From: Cordylochernes scorpioides
Taxonomy: Eukaryota > Arthropoda > Arachnida > Pseudoscorpiones > Chernetidae
DNA length: 64,000 nucleotides
NCBI GenBank assembly: GCA_030710605.1
Contig: CP092874.1
Span: 43,892,965-43,956,964, forward strand
Direction of reading: 5' to 3'
A model generated the notes under the pieces. The model saw nothing but the letters and a program-made list of their open reading frames with translations, was not told where the DNA came from and ran no database searches. The translations under genes were made by a program, and so were the position numbers. Positions 19,091 through 30,139 of the stretch are shown here, one piece after another; position 1 is the first letter of the stretch; the number at the start of each line of letters is the position of its first letter.

Positions 19091-22000
19091 TTAGTCCGGA
19101 TTCTCAGGTCCTTGGGGATATTGTTCTTGAGAAGGTTTTTTCTGGCTTGTTTGATATTCAAGGTGGGTTTTTTTTCCCCTTTTTTTCCACTTTTCGTCAT
19201 TCTGGCTTAATTGATGGAGAATTTGTCTAGGTTTTAAATTTCTTATTTTCCTTTTTCCGCATTTGTAGTTTGTGGCTTCCTTAAAGGTGGGGTTTTCTAA
19301 TTTTTCGGATTTTTCGTAGAATTTAAATGATTGTCCAATAATGTAGTGATTGATGTTTTCGATATTTAGATCGTTCCTGAGGATTGTGTTCCGAACGAAA
19401 CAGGGTGGAGACATGATTTTTATGATCATTTTATTTTCAAAGACTTCTAGCTTTTTAAGGATGGTCTTATGTGCTGTCATAAAAATGGGGTGGTCATATA
19501 TGAGTATAAATGAATAAAACAAAGCATCGAGGGCTGCGTATCTTTTATTAGAACGAATATAAAACGAGCTTTCGGGCACATACGCCCTTATACAGGAATT
19601 AATGAAACAATAATCCAACTAGTTTGAAATAGGATTTATATACACGTAACTATTGTTTTGCATATCAGCTTAATTTGAAAAATATTAAAATGTTTAAATT
19701 TACATGCAGGTGTAATGATTTGGAAAAACTAATTCTATTTAATATGAGGTAATATGATACATTTTGGTTAAGGCAATCTTATTTTGTATTTTATATATCA
19801 AATTTTACAAATTTTATAACCAAAATGTATCATATTACCTCATATTAATTAGAATTAGTTTTTCCAAATCATTACACCTGCATGTAAATTTAGACATTTT
19901 AATATTTTTCAAATTAAGCTGATTTGCAAAACAATAGTTACGTGTATATAAATCCTATTTCAAACTAGTTGGATTATTGTTTCATTAATTCCTGTAGAAG
20001 GGCGTATGTGCTCGAAAGCTCGTTTTATATTCGTTCTAATAAAAGATACGCAGCCCTCGATGCTTTGTTTTATTCATTTATAAATCGTACAGGGTTTTCC
20101 AATCGATATATGAGTATTGGTCTTATTATTGACGTGTAAATGTTTCTTTTGCAATTAAGGGATAATTTGCTTTTCGGTCCTAGAAGTAGGGATAATCAAT
20201 GTTGGGCAGCTTTCGCTAAATTAATTCTGTTTTCGATGTGTTTTTTGAAGGTTAGGTGCTCGTCTAGGGTCATCCCTAGGTATTGGATGTTCCCTTTCTA
20301 TTTAATATTGTCTTCGAAGACAAAGAGTTCGTCTAAAGGTTTCTTAATTTTGTCTTTTTCTCTGGAGAAAAGTATTGCTTCACTTTTTTGGGGGTTCATT
20401 GTGACTCGCCATTCTTTACACCAGAGCGTGGAAAAGATGCAGGCCTCTTGGAGTTTCATGTGGAGTCTGACGAAGTTGTATGTCGAGGCCAAAATGGCGG
20501 TATCATCGGCAAATAGGTGTAAAGAGGTGTCTTCAATACAGGGGAAGTCGTCTATATATATATAAAATAAGGTTGGTCCTGTGACTGATCCTTGGGGGAC
20601 CCCGGCAAGGATGTTGCTAGCTGTTGAAAGTTCGTCTTTGACTCGTACCTTGAATGTTCTATTTGTTGAGAATTTTTGCGTTATTTTTATGATGTCTCCA
20701 GGAAGGTGCTTTTTGCACATTTTGTAGAGAAGGGCATCGTTCCAGACTTTATCGAATGCTTTGGCAATATCGAAGAATACGGCTCCTGTTATTTGGCCTA
20801 GGTCCATGGATTTTCTTATTTTTTTCAGTGACAACAACTAGCTGGTGCAATGTTGAGTCCTTGGCTTGGTAGCCAAATTGTTCAGGTCTGAGTGGATTCT
20901 TTTCTTCGAGGGATTTTCTGAGTCTTCATAAAACAATTCTTCCGAATAGTTTTAAGATGGCAGGTAGCAGAGAGATGGGCCTGTAGCTTGTTGGTTCATG
21001 CATGGATTTTCTTTTTTTAAGTATGGGACAGATAATGGACGTTTTCCATCTGTCAGGGAAGTGCGCAAAGTGCAGTGAGGGGTTAAATATTTCGGTTATT
21101 GATGCTAGTATATGATTAGGGGGCAGTTTGAGAGCTTCATTAGGCAATTCTTCGATTCCGGGAGCTTTTTTATTTGGTAGATATTCAATAATCGCTTTTA
21201 TTTCACCAATGTTTGTTGGTTCTACTCCTGTTTCTTTGTTGTTGTTTTTTTCATATATGAATTCACACATTTGATGTATGTACGAGTAGGTTTGGAGTGG
21301 GATGTATAGGGATTGGGGGTGAACTGTTTTTCATAGTTGTTGGCAAATGATTCAGCTGCTTCTACTGTGGTTAGTGTCTGCCCATTGTTTGTCTTCAGTG
21401 TTATTTCTTGTTTTTCAGAGTTAGATAATCGTTTGATGGCTTTCCATATGGTTTGGTCAGTGACTTTCAAGTTTTCGATAAAGTGGTCCCAGCTAGTGTT
21501 ATCGTGCTCTCTTGTAAGTTTCTGTGATTCTCTCAGGGCCGTCATGTAGGCTGAGTTATCTCGGGGGTCGCAGGTTTTTTTCTTTTTTTTTTCTTAGTTT
21601 GTTGGTGGATCGTATTTTTCTTTAATGTGAGGTGGATATCTTTGTTCTAGTTCCGGGTCCTTATATTTTGTTGAATCTTTCAAATTTTGCAACATTTGTT
21701 CGTCAATGTGTGTAATGGCCTCGTCTATTTTTAAAGATGTGTCTAGGATCAGTTCAGGAGGTTCAGCGATTTCCATTTTGTACTTGAAAAGGGCCCAATC
21801 TTTAATTTTTATTTTTGTATTTGGGTAGGATATTTTGAAATCCTGTAGCACAAGTAGTACTGGGAGATGATCAGAGGTTAGTTCGTGTGAATTTAGAGTA
21901 TGCGCTTTGGGAGATGTTTTTATGCACGGCGATATCAATGATGTCTGGAGGTGAGTCATGAGTAGGTTCGTCGGGGTAGCTCACATATAGGTCCATAACG

Positions 22001-22492
22001 TTGATTGCGTTTTGAAGCCTTTTTCCACTTGGGTTAGTTGTGGTGGAACCCCAGGCAGGATGTTTGCAGTTTAGGTCCCCTGCTAAGATGGTCGGTGTGT
22101 CCGTTGAAAAAATGTTATATATCGGTTTGATCTAGATAGGTGCTCTCTCTTGGTGGTTTGTAGCACGAATACAGGTTCATATTCAGCCCGTTTTTTTTCT
22201 GATAGAAATTCCTGCTGTTTCCAGGCTTTAGGTGGTGGCATGAATAGGTGCATGGCTGTACTTCTTGTGGATGAATATGGCAGTTCCACCACCTTGTCCG
22301 GTTAGTCTGTCGTTGCGGAGGGTGATGAAGTTTTGTATCCTCATTTTATGGCACGGCTTAAGCCAGGTTTCTGACCCTAGTGCGATGTCGATGTCGTGGT
22401 CGTTCAGAAATTCTGAGAATTGTTGTTTTTTGTTTCGAAAACTACAAAAGTTCCAGTGAACGATTCAAAGGCTATTTTTATACATACTTTTG
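19091..22492 (-). pseudogene. Jockey-like ORF2: endonuclease and reverse transcriptase, broken
   Basis: The endonuclease starts near 22490 (QQFSEFLNDHDIDIALGSET), continues with GQGGGTAIFI and ILAGDLNCKHPAWG, and closes with LTSDHLPVLL near 21870. The RT fingers are at 20926-21545 (EYLPNKKAPGIEELPNEAL, TSYRPISLLPAILKLFGRI). The palm is in 20298-20837, with FFDIAKAFDKVW, GVPQGSVTGPTLFYIYI and LFADDTAI. After the foldback, the C-terminal part (DHPIFMTAHKTILKKLEVF, PPCFVRNTILRNDLNI) lies in 19091-19490. FADD is intact, but stops and frame changes separate every block. The product would nick target DNA and reverse-transcribe the element RNA. Confidence 0.88.
19508..20105. mobile_element. Foldback element with about 290-bp inverted arms
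   Basis: Left arm (19508-about 19800) and right arm (about 19805-20087) are near-perfect inverted copies. The outer ends read AAATGAATAAAACAAAGCAT and its complement. A short unpaired tail (20088-20105) follows the right arm. A 12-bp direct repeat ATATATGAGTAT flanks the insertion (19496-19507 and 20106-20117). The interrupted sequence is one LINE reading frame. CGAAAGCTCGTTTTATATTC near the arm ends recalls Penelope-type terminal repeats, from memory only; the class is uncertain. Confidence 0.8.
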
Positions 22493-22544
22493 TGATTCAT
22501 TTACATCTGATGGTGTCTACAACGTTCTTCATGTAATCTCGGAT

Positions 22545-22923
22545 GGTTCAAATTCACATAAATATGTACCGCTCAGCAAGAGCAACCTAGTTCATGATAA
22601 TTGAACAATGAATAATATGTGACGGTTATTCACATATTAAACAAATTTTAACGCGGGATTAAATCCCGGTTCATGACTGTCGGGAACCGAGGGTGTTACC
22701 CACTCGTCCACCGACTTTTTTTTATATATCTCGGATCCTGGTTCAAATTCACATAAATAGGTACCGCTCAGCAAGAGCAACCTAGTTCATGATAATTGAA
22801 CATATTGAATAATATGTGAAGGTTATTCACATATTAAACAAATTTTAACGCGGGATTCAATCCCGGTTCATGACTGTCGGGAATCGAGGGGGTTACCCAC
22901 TCGTCCACTGACTTATGATTTAT
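22545..22923 (-). mobile_element. Two tandem tRNA-derived SINEs sharing a target site
   Basis: Two units of about 185-190 bp (22545-22727 and 22737-22923) differ at few positions. On the minus strand each starts with a tRNA-like head: GTGGACGAGTGGGTAAC contains an A-box-like TGGACGAGTGGG, and CGGGATTGAATCCCG or CGGGATTTAATCCCG the B box. ATCTCGGAT occurs three times, before, between and after the units (22536, 22728, 22924), so it is the target duplication. They interrupt the LINE. Confidence 0.82.
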
Positions 22924-23082
22924 ATCTCGGATTACATTTGAAAATCGTCATCCAATTCTTTTACTTTCAGGGAAATGGTGCTTTATTAATTTATCATTTG
23001 ATATTATTAAGGTTTTTTCCTGGTATTCAAAAAGGAAAAACACGTGAAGATCAGTTATATTTTTCAATTTATCAAAATACTA

Positions 23083-23164
23083 GCGCATGTGTACCTGGCT
23101 TCGCCCGGGTTTTATCCGAGTGAAAGTTTGCCTAACGAATATCCTTCCTTATCCTTTCCTTATA
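23083..23164 (-). mobile_element. Helitron 3'-end fragment, minus strand
   Basis: CTAGCGCATGTGTACCTGGC then TTCGCCCGGG is the reverse complement of a Helitron hairpin and CTAG end. The body is cut after about 80 bp by the Helitron at 23165. Confidence 0.55.
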
Positions 23165-24293
23165 TCTATAAAAATGAAATGCGAAATCGATGTTTGTTAT
23201 CGCTTCACGCAAAATCTACTGACTCAATCATTATGGAATTTCGCATGTAGGTAGCTGAATATTTCGTTTAACATATAGGCTATTCATAAAACTAAAAAAG
23301 TTAATGTGCTTTTTTTTTAAATAAAAACCAAAAAGCGTTAGTTCCAGCCTTTTACCGCTTGGGCGCAGCACTGGTCGCGACGATAAATGAATTTTATTGG
23401 TTAATAATTAACACACGTGGTTTGTTCACACGATGAATGTTAGTTTGTTTACACGATGAATGTTTTTAAAAGGTAAGATTATCCAATCGCCGAGAAACTT
23501 TAGGAAGTTATTTACTATACTACTGGGAAGATTTCTGGTTTGAATTTGATTTGATATAAATATTCTTTGCAATTTTATTTGCAAATTTTCTACTTTCACT
23601 CGCAAGCAGCGCCTCTAGCGGCGTCTGGTGAAATTATATTTATAAATTGTAACAATGCTTAAAATGATTTTCAAGTATAATAAATTTAATTTGAGAATTT
23701 AGTAATATAATATTCCAATGACGTAAAAAATACTTGGCATTTCAATATTAATATATATTTAAAGAAAAAATTGTAACGTTTTTGTGTTAATTGTTAAAAT
23801 GTAATGTTAAAATATATATTTTTACATTGTTAATTTAATTTGCTGTTGTTTTATAAAAATGATGATGCAACTTCAATTGTTGTTGTGAAAATATCTTTAT
23901 TTACGGAGCTGCTAACCATAATAAATGATTTTTGAGCCCCTAATTGTTGTTGTTTATTATCGTTTGTTTATATAAAAAATTACATTGTATGTGATGATGA
24001 TAACAAAAATGAAATTTTAAATTAATATATATAATTCATTGAGAAAAAATAAATAATTAATTATCAGATTCACAAAAGTGACAATATCTTATTTAAAATA
24101 TAATAGATATTTTCAAAAATTATGTGTTTTTTTCAAAAATATATTTAAACGCATATAACAATATTTATATTTATATACGTTTATAAATAAATATATAGGT
24201 GGATTGGATGTTTTCTAGAATCGTTTTAAAAAATGTACGATAGGCAAACTTTTACTCGGATAAAAACTGGGCGAAACCGGGTACATTCGCTAA
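23165..24293 (+). mobile_element. Helitron family 3, intact copy
   Basis: It starts TCTATAAAAATGAAATGCG after an A and ends GGGCGAAACCGGGTACATTC then GCTAA (the CTRR rule allows CTAA). The body includes TTCCAGCCTTTTACCGCTTG and TTTATATTTATATACG, the last being the site where Gypsy 1 inserted in the inverted copy. No coding sequence. A smaller piece of the same body is seen at about 26305-26360 on the minus strand. Confidence 0.78.
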
Positions 24294-24636
24294 ATACAGT
24301 TATTTACAAATCTTCGTTTGTGGCAAGATACTATTCCTTCAACTTCAAATTACCGAGTGGACCAATTAATACTGATTTTTTTCAACTTATCGAGTATTTT
24401 TCAAGGGACCGGGAAAAAATTATCGAGAGTGTAGACAAGTATAGATTCAGTAGGGATTGGATGTTTGCTAGAATCGTTTTAACAAATGTTTGTTAAGCAA
24501 ACTTTTACTCGGGTGAAAATCGGGCGAAGCCGGGAACATATATATATATGTTTGTCGGCTATGCACGCCTTCAATATGTAACTAATCTAGCTGGAATTTG
24601 AACAGGACAGAGAGTTAAATCTGGAAGAGTTTTTTT
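24294..24636 (+). repeat. Flanking repeat shared in inverse with 10725-11068
   Basis: GTGGCAAGATACTATTCCTT, CAAGGGACCGGGAAAAAATT and CGGGCGAAGCCGGGAACATA recur as reverse complement at 10725-11068. The duplicated segment therefore extends past the Helitron end into its host sequence. Confidence 0.7.
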
Positions 24637-24759
24637 TTACGTCACTCAAGGTCATCTACGCGCCAACGATGACACGTGATCGTAGCCGTCCAATAGGAGG
24701 GCGCCGGCCATCCGTGACAGAGGCGGCCTATGACTGATTAATTAGGATTAGGATATGAA

Positions 24760-24856
24760 TTTATTTAAGGCGCCAATTTATAATTGTAACAAATAGTATT
24801 TGAATAAAAACATTCGATCGGATAAAACACGGGCGTTGCCCAGGTCATTCGGCTAG
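24760..24856 (+). mobile_element. Helitron family 4, 3' end
   Basis: AATTGTAACAAATAGTATTT through GGGCGTTGCCCAGGTCATTC and GGCTAG matches the 3' end of the units in the tandem array at 27325-29044. CTAG is followed by T. The upstream GC-richer stretch (24641-24760) holds no ORF and may be the rest of this copy. Confidence 0.65.
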
Positions 24857-25065
24857 TATATTAATATAGCTGACTGGACCCGGCTTCGCCCGAGTACTGT
24901 TCAAGTGGGGTTTACTCACGAATGAATAGAGCCCCCAACTGTTTTAAAACTTATAGTAATGATTTTTTTCTTTCAGCACAATGGAGATAAACTGCAAATA
25001 ACAATATTGAAAATGCTAGTAAAAATAATCTGAAATATAAGATCAATTTCACAACACATCTAATG

Positions 25066-25240
25066 AATAGAGTGCTGTTTTGGAGGAGTGGTCCAAACTG
25101 TTGATTTTTAAAAACCGGGATCATCGAATCCAGCTTTGAGCACTTTGTTCGGGAAAAAAAATTGCCCCAGTGGACCCTGATTCTTGAAAAAGTCCAACCC
25201 CTCCAGTGAGTGCAAGTAACCAAACTGGGTTTGGTATCTA
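25066..25240 (+). mobile_element. SINE copy 2 (relative of 11237-11528)
   Basis: The body GATTCTTGAAAAAGTCCAAC then CCCTCCAGTGAGTGCAAGTA matches the SINE at 11237-11528. The head holds GGAGGAGTGGTCC and a B-box-like GGGATCATCGAATCC. No target duplication is obvious. Confidence 0.7.
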
Positions 25241-26954
25241 TAAAATTAAATAAAAATCTAATGACTAGTGTGAATTAAGGAAAATGGTCCTCTCAACCTG
25301 AAAATTTCACTTTCTCCACTTCATTCTCGGCTGTTCAAGAAGAAACAGCCAGATTAAACATTTTTAAGGGCACCTAATCCGGCACTTACATCTCTAAATA
25401 GTTAAGCAACTTTTATAAATGTAATATAACTGCAATACTGAAATACCCGGACTTGGATGAATTTTTTATTAGGTTATTGTTGGCAGTTTTAGAAAGTGTA
25501 GGAATTTGGAAATTTTAACAAAAGAATGTACTTTTTAAAATGGTAAATTAAAAAAAAAAAAGGAAATTTGCATAATTTTCTAAAAGGCAAGGACAATTTT
25601 AAAAATACCAAAAATGCAAGACCAATAATGTTACCATATTAAGACAAAATTACTGAATGTATTCAGTACCTTTGTCTGAAGATGGTAACAATGCTGTTAC
25701 TGAAACTATACATAATATATTTATTTGTATTTGGTCTTGCTTCCTTGTGATTCTTATCTATATTTCAAAATATACCTCAATTATTATACCTAAAAAGGTA
25801 TATATATATTACCAAGACCTTAAATCAAAGTAAAATATCAAATGAGTTATTAATTAACCCTATATGAATCAGCGGTATGGGTCAGTAACACGTGAAAATA
25901 AGGTCAACAAATGAAATATATTTTTAAAAAAATACATTTTGAACGCTAGCTTCACACAGGTCACACATTTTGCTACCAGCTGCATGTGTTATTTTTTTTA
26001 CTATGGTGTGATTTCCAAATGATGGATCTGTAGATACATTATAATCTCTCCAGAGCTTAAGGTAGCAAACAGTACTTTCACAATACATAAATATTAATGC
26101 CAAAAGCCAGAGTTATGATAGCATGTTGCAGTGTAATGTTGACCTGCAGGATGGAAAATAAACAATATTATTTCCAAAGACTTTAATTTGAAAAGTATTA
26201 TGAAACGTTAAAAATATAATCTTAACTTTTAAAAGCATGAAAAAAGCAATCGTGATTTGAATAAATTTAGTCTAAAAACAAACAGCATGTAAAAGGATGC
26301 ACCAATCGAGGGCTGCCCCCAGCGGTAAAAGACTGGAGCTAACGCTTCATGGGTTGGTAATTTTTTTTAAATAGTACATTAACTTAACAATATTCCATGT
26401 CTTGCTAACATAAATTTTAAAAAATAATATGCATAAAAATAATGCAATTCTAAAATTCATACATTAAGCGTTTATTAAATTAAATGGGAGAGAAATGGTG
26501 TCCAATTTTTTTTTTTTTTGTAAAACTTTGACCTTTTATGTTTTTTACAAATTCTTAATGTACATAACTCAAACTAAATTTTTTTTATAAATTCTGCAAA
26601 CTAATATAATAAAATAATTAAGGAATGAAGAATTGCATAGAAACAACTATAATACAATTGTGTATATATTATGAGTATAAAGAATTAACTTTCTGTTCAA
26701 TATTGCAGAGTCATAAAAATACTAATGGTGTAAAATTCAAAACAGCAAAGTTATCCTGATAAATGCAATGAGCTATCAAAAGGTGTGTTGCAGACTAAGA
26801 AAAACTTAAATTGAACCAGAAATGATGACACCATAAAAATAACAATTCTTTAGAATAGAGTTATGCAAATGAATTAAATGAAAAAAACAAAATAAAGTAA
26901 AGAAGCTTTATTGATGAAACTACAGTAGAGCAATAATGATAAAAAAATATCGAC
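25241..26954. other. No gene seen; AT-rich
   Basis: No supported coding region or RNA gene. A short minus-strand Helitron family 3 fragment lies near 26305-26360 (CAGCGGTAAAAGACTGGAGC). The stretch may be unique intergenic DNA. Confidence 0.5.
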
Positions 26955-27054
26955 NNNNNNNNNNNNNNNNNNNNNNNNNNNNNNNNNNNNNNNNNNNNNN
27001 NNNNNNNNNNNNNNNNNNNNNNNNNNNNNNNNNNNNNNNNNNNNNNNNNNNNNN
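26955..27054. other. Assembly gap, 100 N
   Basis: Exactly 100 N, the conventional placeholder for a gap of unknown size between joined contigs. Open frames crossing it are not meaningful. Confidence 0.99.
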
Positions 27055-27324
27055 ATGGCTTAATAAGCCTAGACATTTTGAAAATACTTGCGACATGTTT
27101 CTGAATTTACACTTTTTATATTTTTTACTCTCAAAATGTGAGAGAAATCATCTTTATCGAGTGAGATATTTCAGGTTCCTGAAGAATGTTTATCAAGGTT
27201 TCTGGAAAGAGATATATTTATAACCCAGGTTTCTAGAGCGCAGATATTTTTCTGGATACAAACGATATTATATTTGAAAATATGATGATGAAGGAATAAA
27301 TAGATTAATCCGCTAAAATAATGA

Positions 27325-29044
27325 TCAACATATATAGTCACGACCGTCTTTCCTCATGTCACGGATGCGCGCGCATCATCATTATGATCATTATATCATT
27401 ATCTAATGATAATAATAATAATTATTATTATTATATTATTATTATTATTATTATTATATTAATCAACATATATAGTCACGACCGTCTTTCCACCGTCAAT
27501 CATGTCACGGATGCGCGCGCATCATCATTATGATCATTATCATTATCTAATGAATAATAATAATTATTATTATTATATTATTATTATTATTATTATTATC
27601 AACATATATAGTCACGACCGTCTTTCCACCGTCATGTCACGGATGCGCGCGCATCATCATTATGATCATTATCATTATCTAATGATAATAATAATAATTA
27701 TTATTATATATTATTATTATTATTATCAACATATATAGTCACGACCGTCTTTCCACCGTCATGTCACGGATGCGCGCGCATCATCATTATGATCATTATC
27801 ATTATCTAATCATAATAATAATAATTATTATTATTATATTATTATTATTATTATTATCAACATATATAGTCACGACCGTCTTTCCACCGTCATGTCACGG
27901 ATGCGCGCGCATCATCATTATGATCATTATCTTCTATAGAAGCTTCTATCTTTATAATTATGTATATTTACAAAAAGTCAATTCGCTCGCGCCTCTAGCG
28001 GTGAAAATGAGGGGTAATACCAGCTGACCTAATGTACATGTAAAGTTTGGAGCGGGACGTTTCACAAGAGTGACATCCACGGCTCCAATTTATAATTGTA
28101 ACAAATAGTATTTGAATAAAAACATTCAATCGGGTAAAACACGGGCGTTGCCCGGGTCATTAATATATAGTCACGACCGTCTTTCCTCATGTCACGGATG
28201 CGTGCGCATCATCATTATGATCATTATCTTCTATAGAAGCTTCTATCTTTATAATTATGTATATTTACAAAAAGTCAATTCGCTCGCGCCTCTAGCAGTG
28301 AAAATGAGGGGTAATACCAGCTGACCTAATGTACATGTAAAGTTTGGAGCGGGACGTTTCACAAGAGTGACATCCACGGCTCCAATTTATAATTGTAACA
28401 AATAGTATTGGAATAAAAACATTCAATCGGGTAAAACACGGGCGTTGCCCGGGTCATCCGTCTATTAATATATAGTCACGACCGTCTTTCCTCAATTCCT
28501 CATCGCTGTCACGGATGCGCGCGCATCATCATTATGATCATTATGTATATTTACAAAAAGTCAATTCGCTCGCGCCTCTAGCGGTGAAAATGAGGGGTAA
28601 TACCAGCTGACCTAATGTGCATGTAAAGTTTGGAGCGGGACGTTTCACAAGAGTGACATCCACGGCTCCAATTTATAATTGTAACAAATAGTATTGGAAT
28701 AAAAACATTCAATCGGGTAAAACACGGGCGTTGCCCGGGTTATTTTATTATCAACATATATAGTCACGACCGTCTTTCCTCAATTCCTCATCGCTGTCAC
28801 GGATGCGCGCGCATCATCATTATGATCATTATCTTCTATAGAAGCTTCTATCTTTATAATTATGTATATTTACAAAAAGTCAATTCGCTCGCGCCTCTAG
28901 CGGACCTAATGTACATGTAAAGTATGGAGCGGGACGTTTCACAAGAGTGACATCCACGGCTCCAATTTATAATTGTAACAAATAGTATTGGAATAAAAAA
29001 TTCAATCGGGTAAAACACGGGCGTTGCCCGGGTCATTCGTCTAG
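27325..29044 (+). mobile_element. Tandem Helitron array, family 4
   Basis: The array starts TCAACATATATAGTCACGAC after an A and ends CGGGCGTTGCCCGGGTCATT then CGTCTAG before a T. The core GTCACGACCGTCTTTCC occurs eight times (27337, 27475, 27611, 27738, 27869, 28170, 28475, 28763). The first four steps are 127-138 bp and stop after an (ATA)n/(TAT)n block; the last four units are about 280-305 bp and include a full 3' half with the GC hairpin. GATGCGCGCGCATC is a self-complementary core in most units. Only the last unit has a clean CTAG end. No coding sequence. Confidence 0.82.
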
Positions 29045-29131
29045 TTTAATAAATAAAAGAAACTAGAGAAAAAGTTTGAGGCCAATGTAAAGCTTTTCCA
29101 GATGGCATATTATTTAAAGGTTTTTATTATA

Positions 29132-30073
29132 CAAGGTGCGTTCATTAATTTCCAGGACTGGTTAAAAAATAAAATAAATAAAAAAGCTAGAGAAAATATT
29201 TTTTACAGAGTTGAATATTGGACATTCGACCACACCTGACTGAAAGCACGAGTCTCGTGGCGCACGCGCCGATCTAAAAATAGAACAAAACAACTTCCTT
29301 GTAAGGTTCGCATTTCTAATTTTAAAATGGCCATTTTCGAAGAGCAGAGAATCTGCATTAAGTTTTGTTTTAAATTGAAAAAAAAAAAAGTGATACTGAG
29401 ACGTATGAATTGATTAAAGAAGCTTTTGGCGATGCAGCTTTATCCCGTTCAAGAACTTTTGAATGATTTTCACGCTTCCAAAAAGGTTGGGAAAAGGTAA
29501 AGGATGATCAGCATACTGGGCGTCCAAGATCATTTCGTTGCGAGGAAAACAAGCTCAAAATAAAGGAGTTAATTAAATCTAACAGAAGAATTATCTTCAA
29601 TGACTGAACTATCTGTTTATTTGGGGATAATGAGGTGCTTAAGGGAGGCAGTGCGCCTTAAAAGACCTGAAAGATGGCAAAACAATGACTGGATACTTCA
29701 CGTCGGTAATGCGCGGCCGCACACAGCCCATGTTGTTTTGCAGTTTTTGGCCAAGCATTCAACCATACAGATCCCTCATCCACCCTATTCCCCCGACTTA
29801 GCCCCCAATGACTTTTTCCTCTATCCTAAATTGAAAATTAACTTGAAAGGACGGAAATTTGACAACGTTGATATGATACAAGCTGAATCGAAGGCAACCT
29901 TGAGGAACCTCTCAAAAAGTGATTTTATCTCCTGCTTCGACAATTGGAAAAAAAGATGGAACGGGTGTATTGAGGCAGGAGGGGCATATTTTGAAAAATA
30001 TTGAATTAGTTTTTTATTTATTTTATTTTTTCAAAGATACAGAGCAGTCCTGGAAATTAATGAACGCACCTTG
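29132..30073 (+). mobile_element. mariner element B with internal deletion
   Basis: Inverted ends CAAGGTGCGTTCATTAATTT (left) and the complement (right) bound the element, with TA on each side. CCAGGA closes each inverted repeat. At about 940 bp it is shorter than a complete mariner because the middle of the transposase is missing. Confidence 0.88.
29327..30004 (+). pseudogene. mariner B transposase, deleted and shifted
   Basis: The start at 29327 reads MAIFEEQRICIKFCFKLKKK, then an A run shifts the frame into ETYELIKEAFGDAALS. After DDQHTGRPRSF the centre, including the first catalytic aspartate region, is gone. The C-terminal half is open from 29600 to 30004 with WILHVGNARPHTAHVV and PPYSPDLAPNDFFLYPKLK. 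The second catalytic Asp reads Gly (VGNARPH). The gene cannot be active. A more decayed relative is at 49201-49831. Confidence 0.88.
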
Positions 30074-30139
30074 TATAACGAACCTTATAATTTAAATATT
30101 CTACATATGAATCTAATAATTATTATATAAGTTAGTTCT

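Larger units (their letters stand above)
19040..23030 (-). mobile_element. Jockey-like LINE, decayed, with foldback and SINE insertions
   Basis: From right to left the minus strand encodes a possible ORF1 end (about 22935-23030), an AP endonuclease, a reverse transcriptase and a C-terminal segment typical of Jockey-clade elements. A foldback element interrupts it at 19508-20105 and a SINE pair at 22545-22923. No target duplication or clear 3' tail was identified. Confidence 0.8.

Noticed and set aside
19508-20105. Hammerhead ribozyme in the foldback arms
   Set aside because: CTGAT occurs near the arm centre but the CTGANGA core and a matching GAAA helix arrangement are not present.
20140-20565. 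141-codon plus-strand open frame
   Set aside because: It is antisense to the Jockey-like reverse transcriptase palm.
22660-22720. Functional tRNA gene on the minus strand
   Set aside because: A and B boxes are present but the acceptor stem is not closed, and the unit is a tandemly repeated SINE.
24641-24760. GC-rich stretch as a possible CpG-island promoter
   Set aside because: It is short, sits directly upstream of a Helitron 3' end, and no gene starts nearby.
26861-27223. Open frames crossing the N run
   Set aside because: They run through unknown bases of a scaffold gap and have no recognisable content.
27325-29044. Regularly spaced repeats resembling a CRISPR array
   Set aside because: Units are over 125 bp, have no unique spacers, lie in an animal genome and are bounded by Helitron ends.
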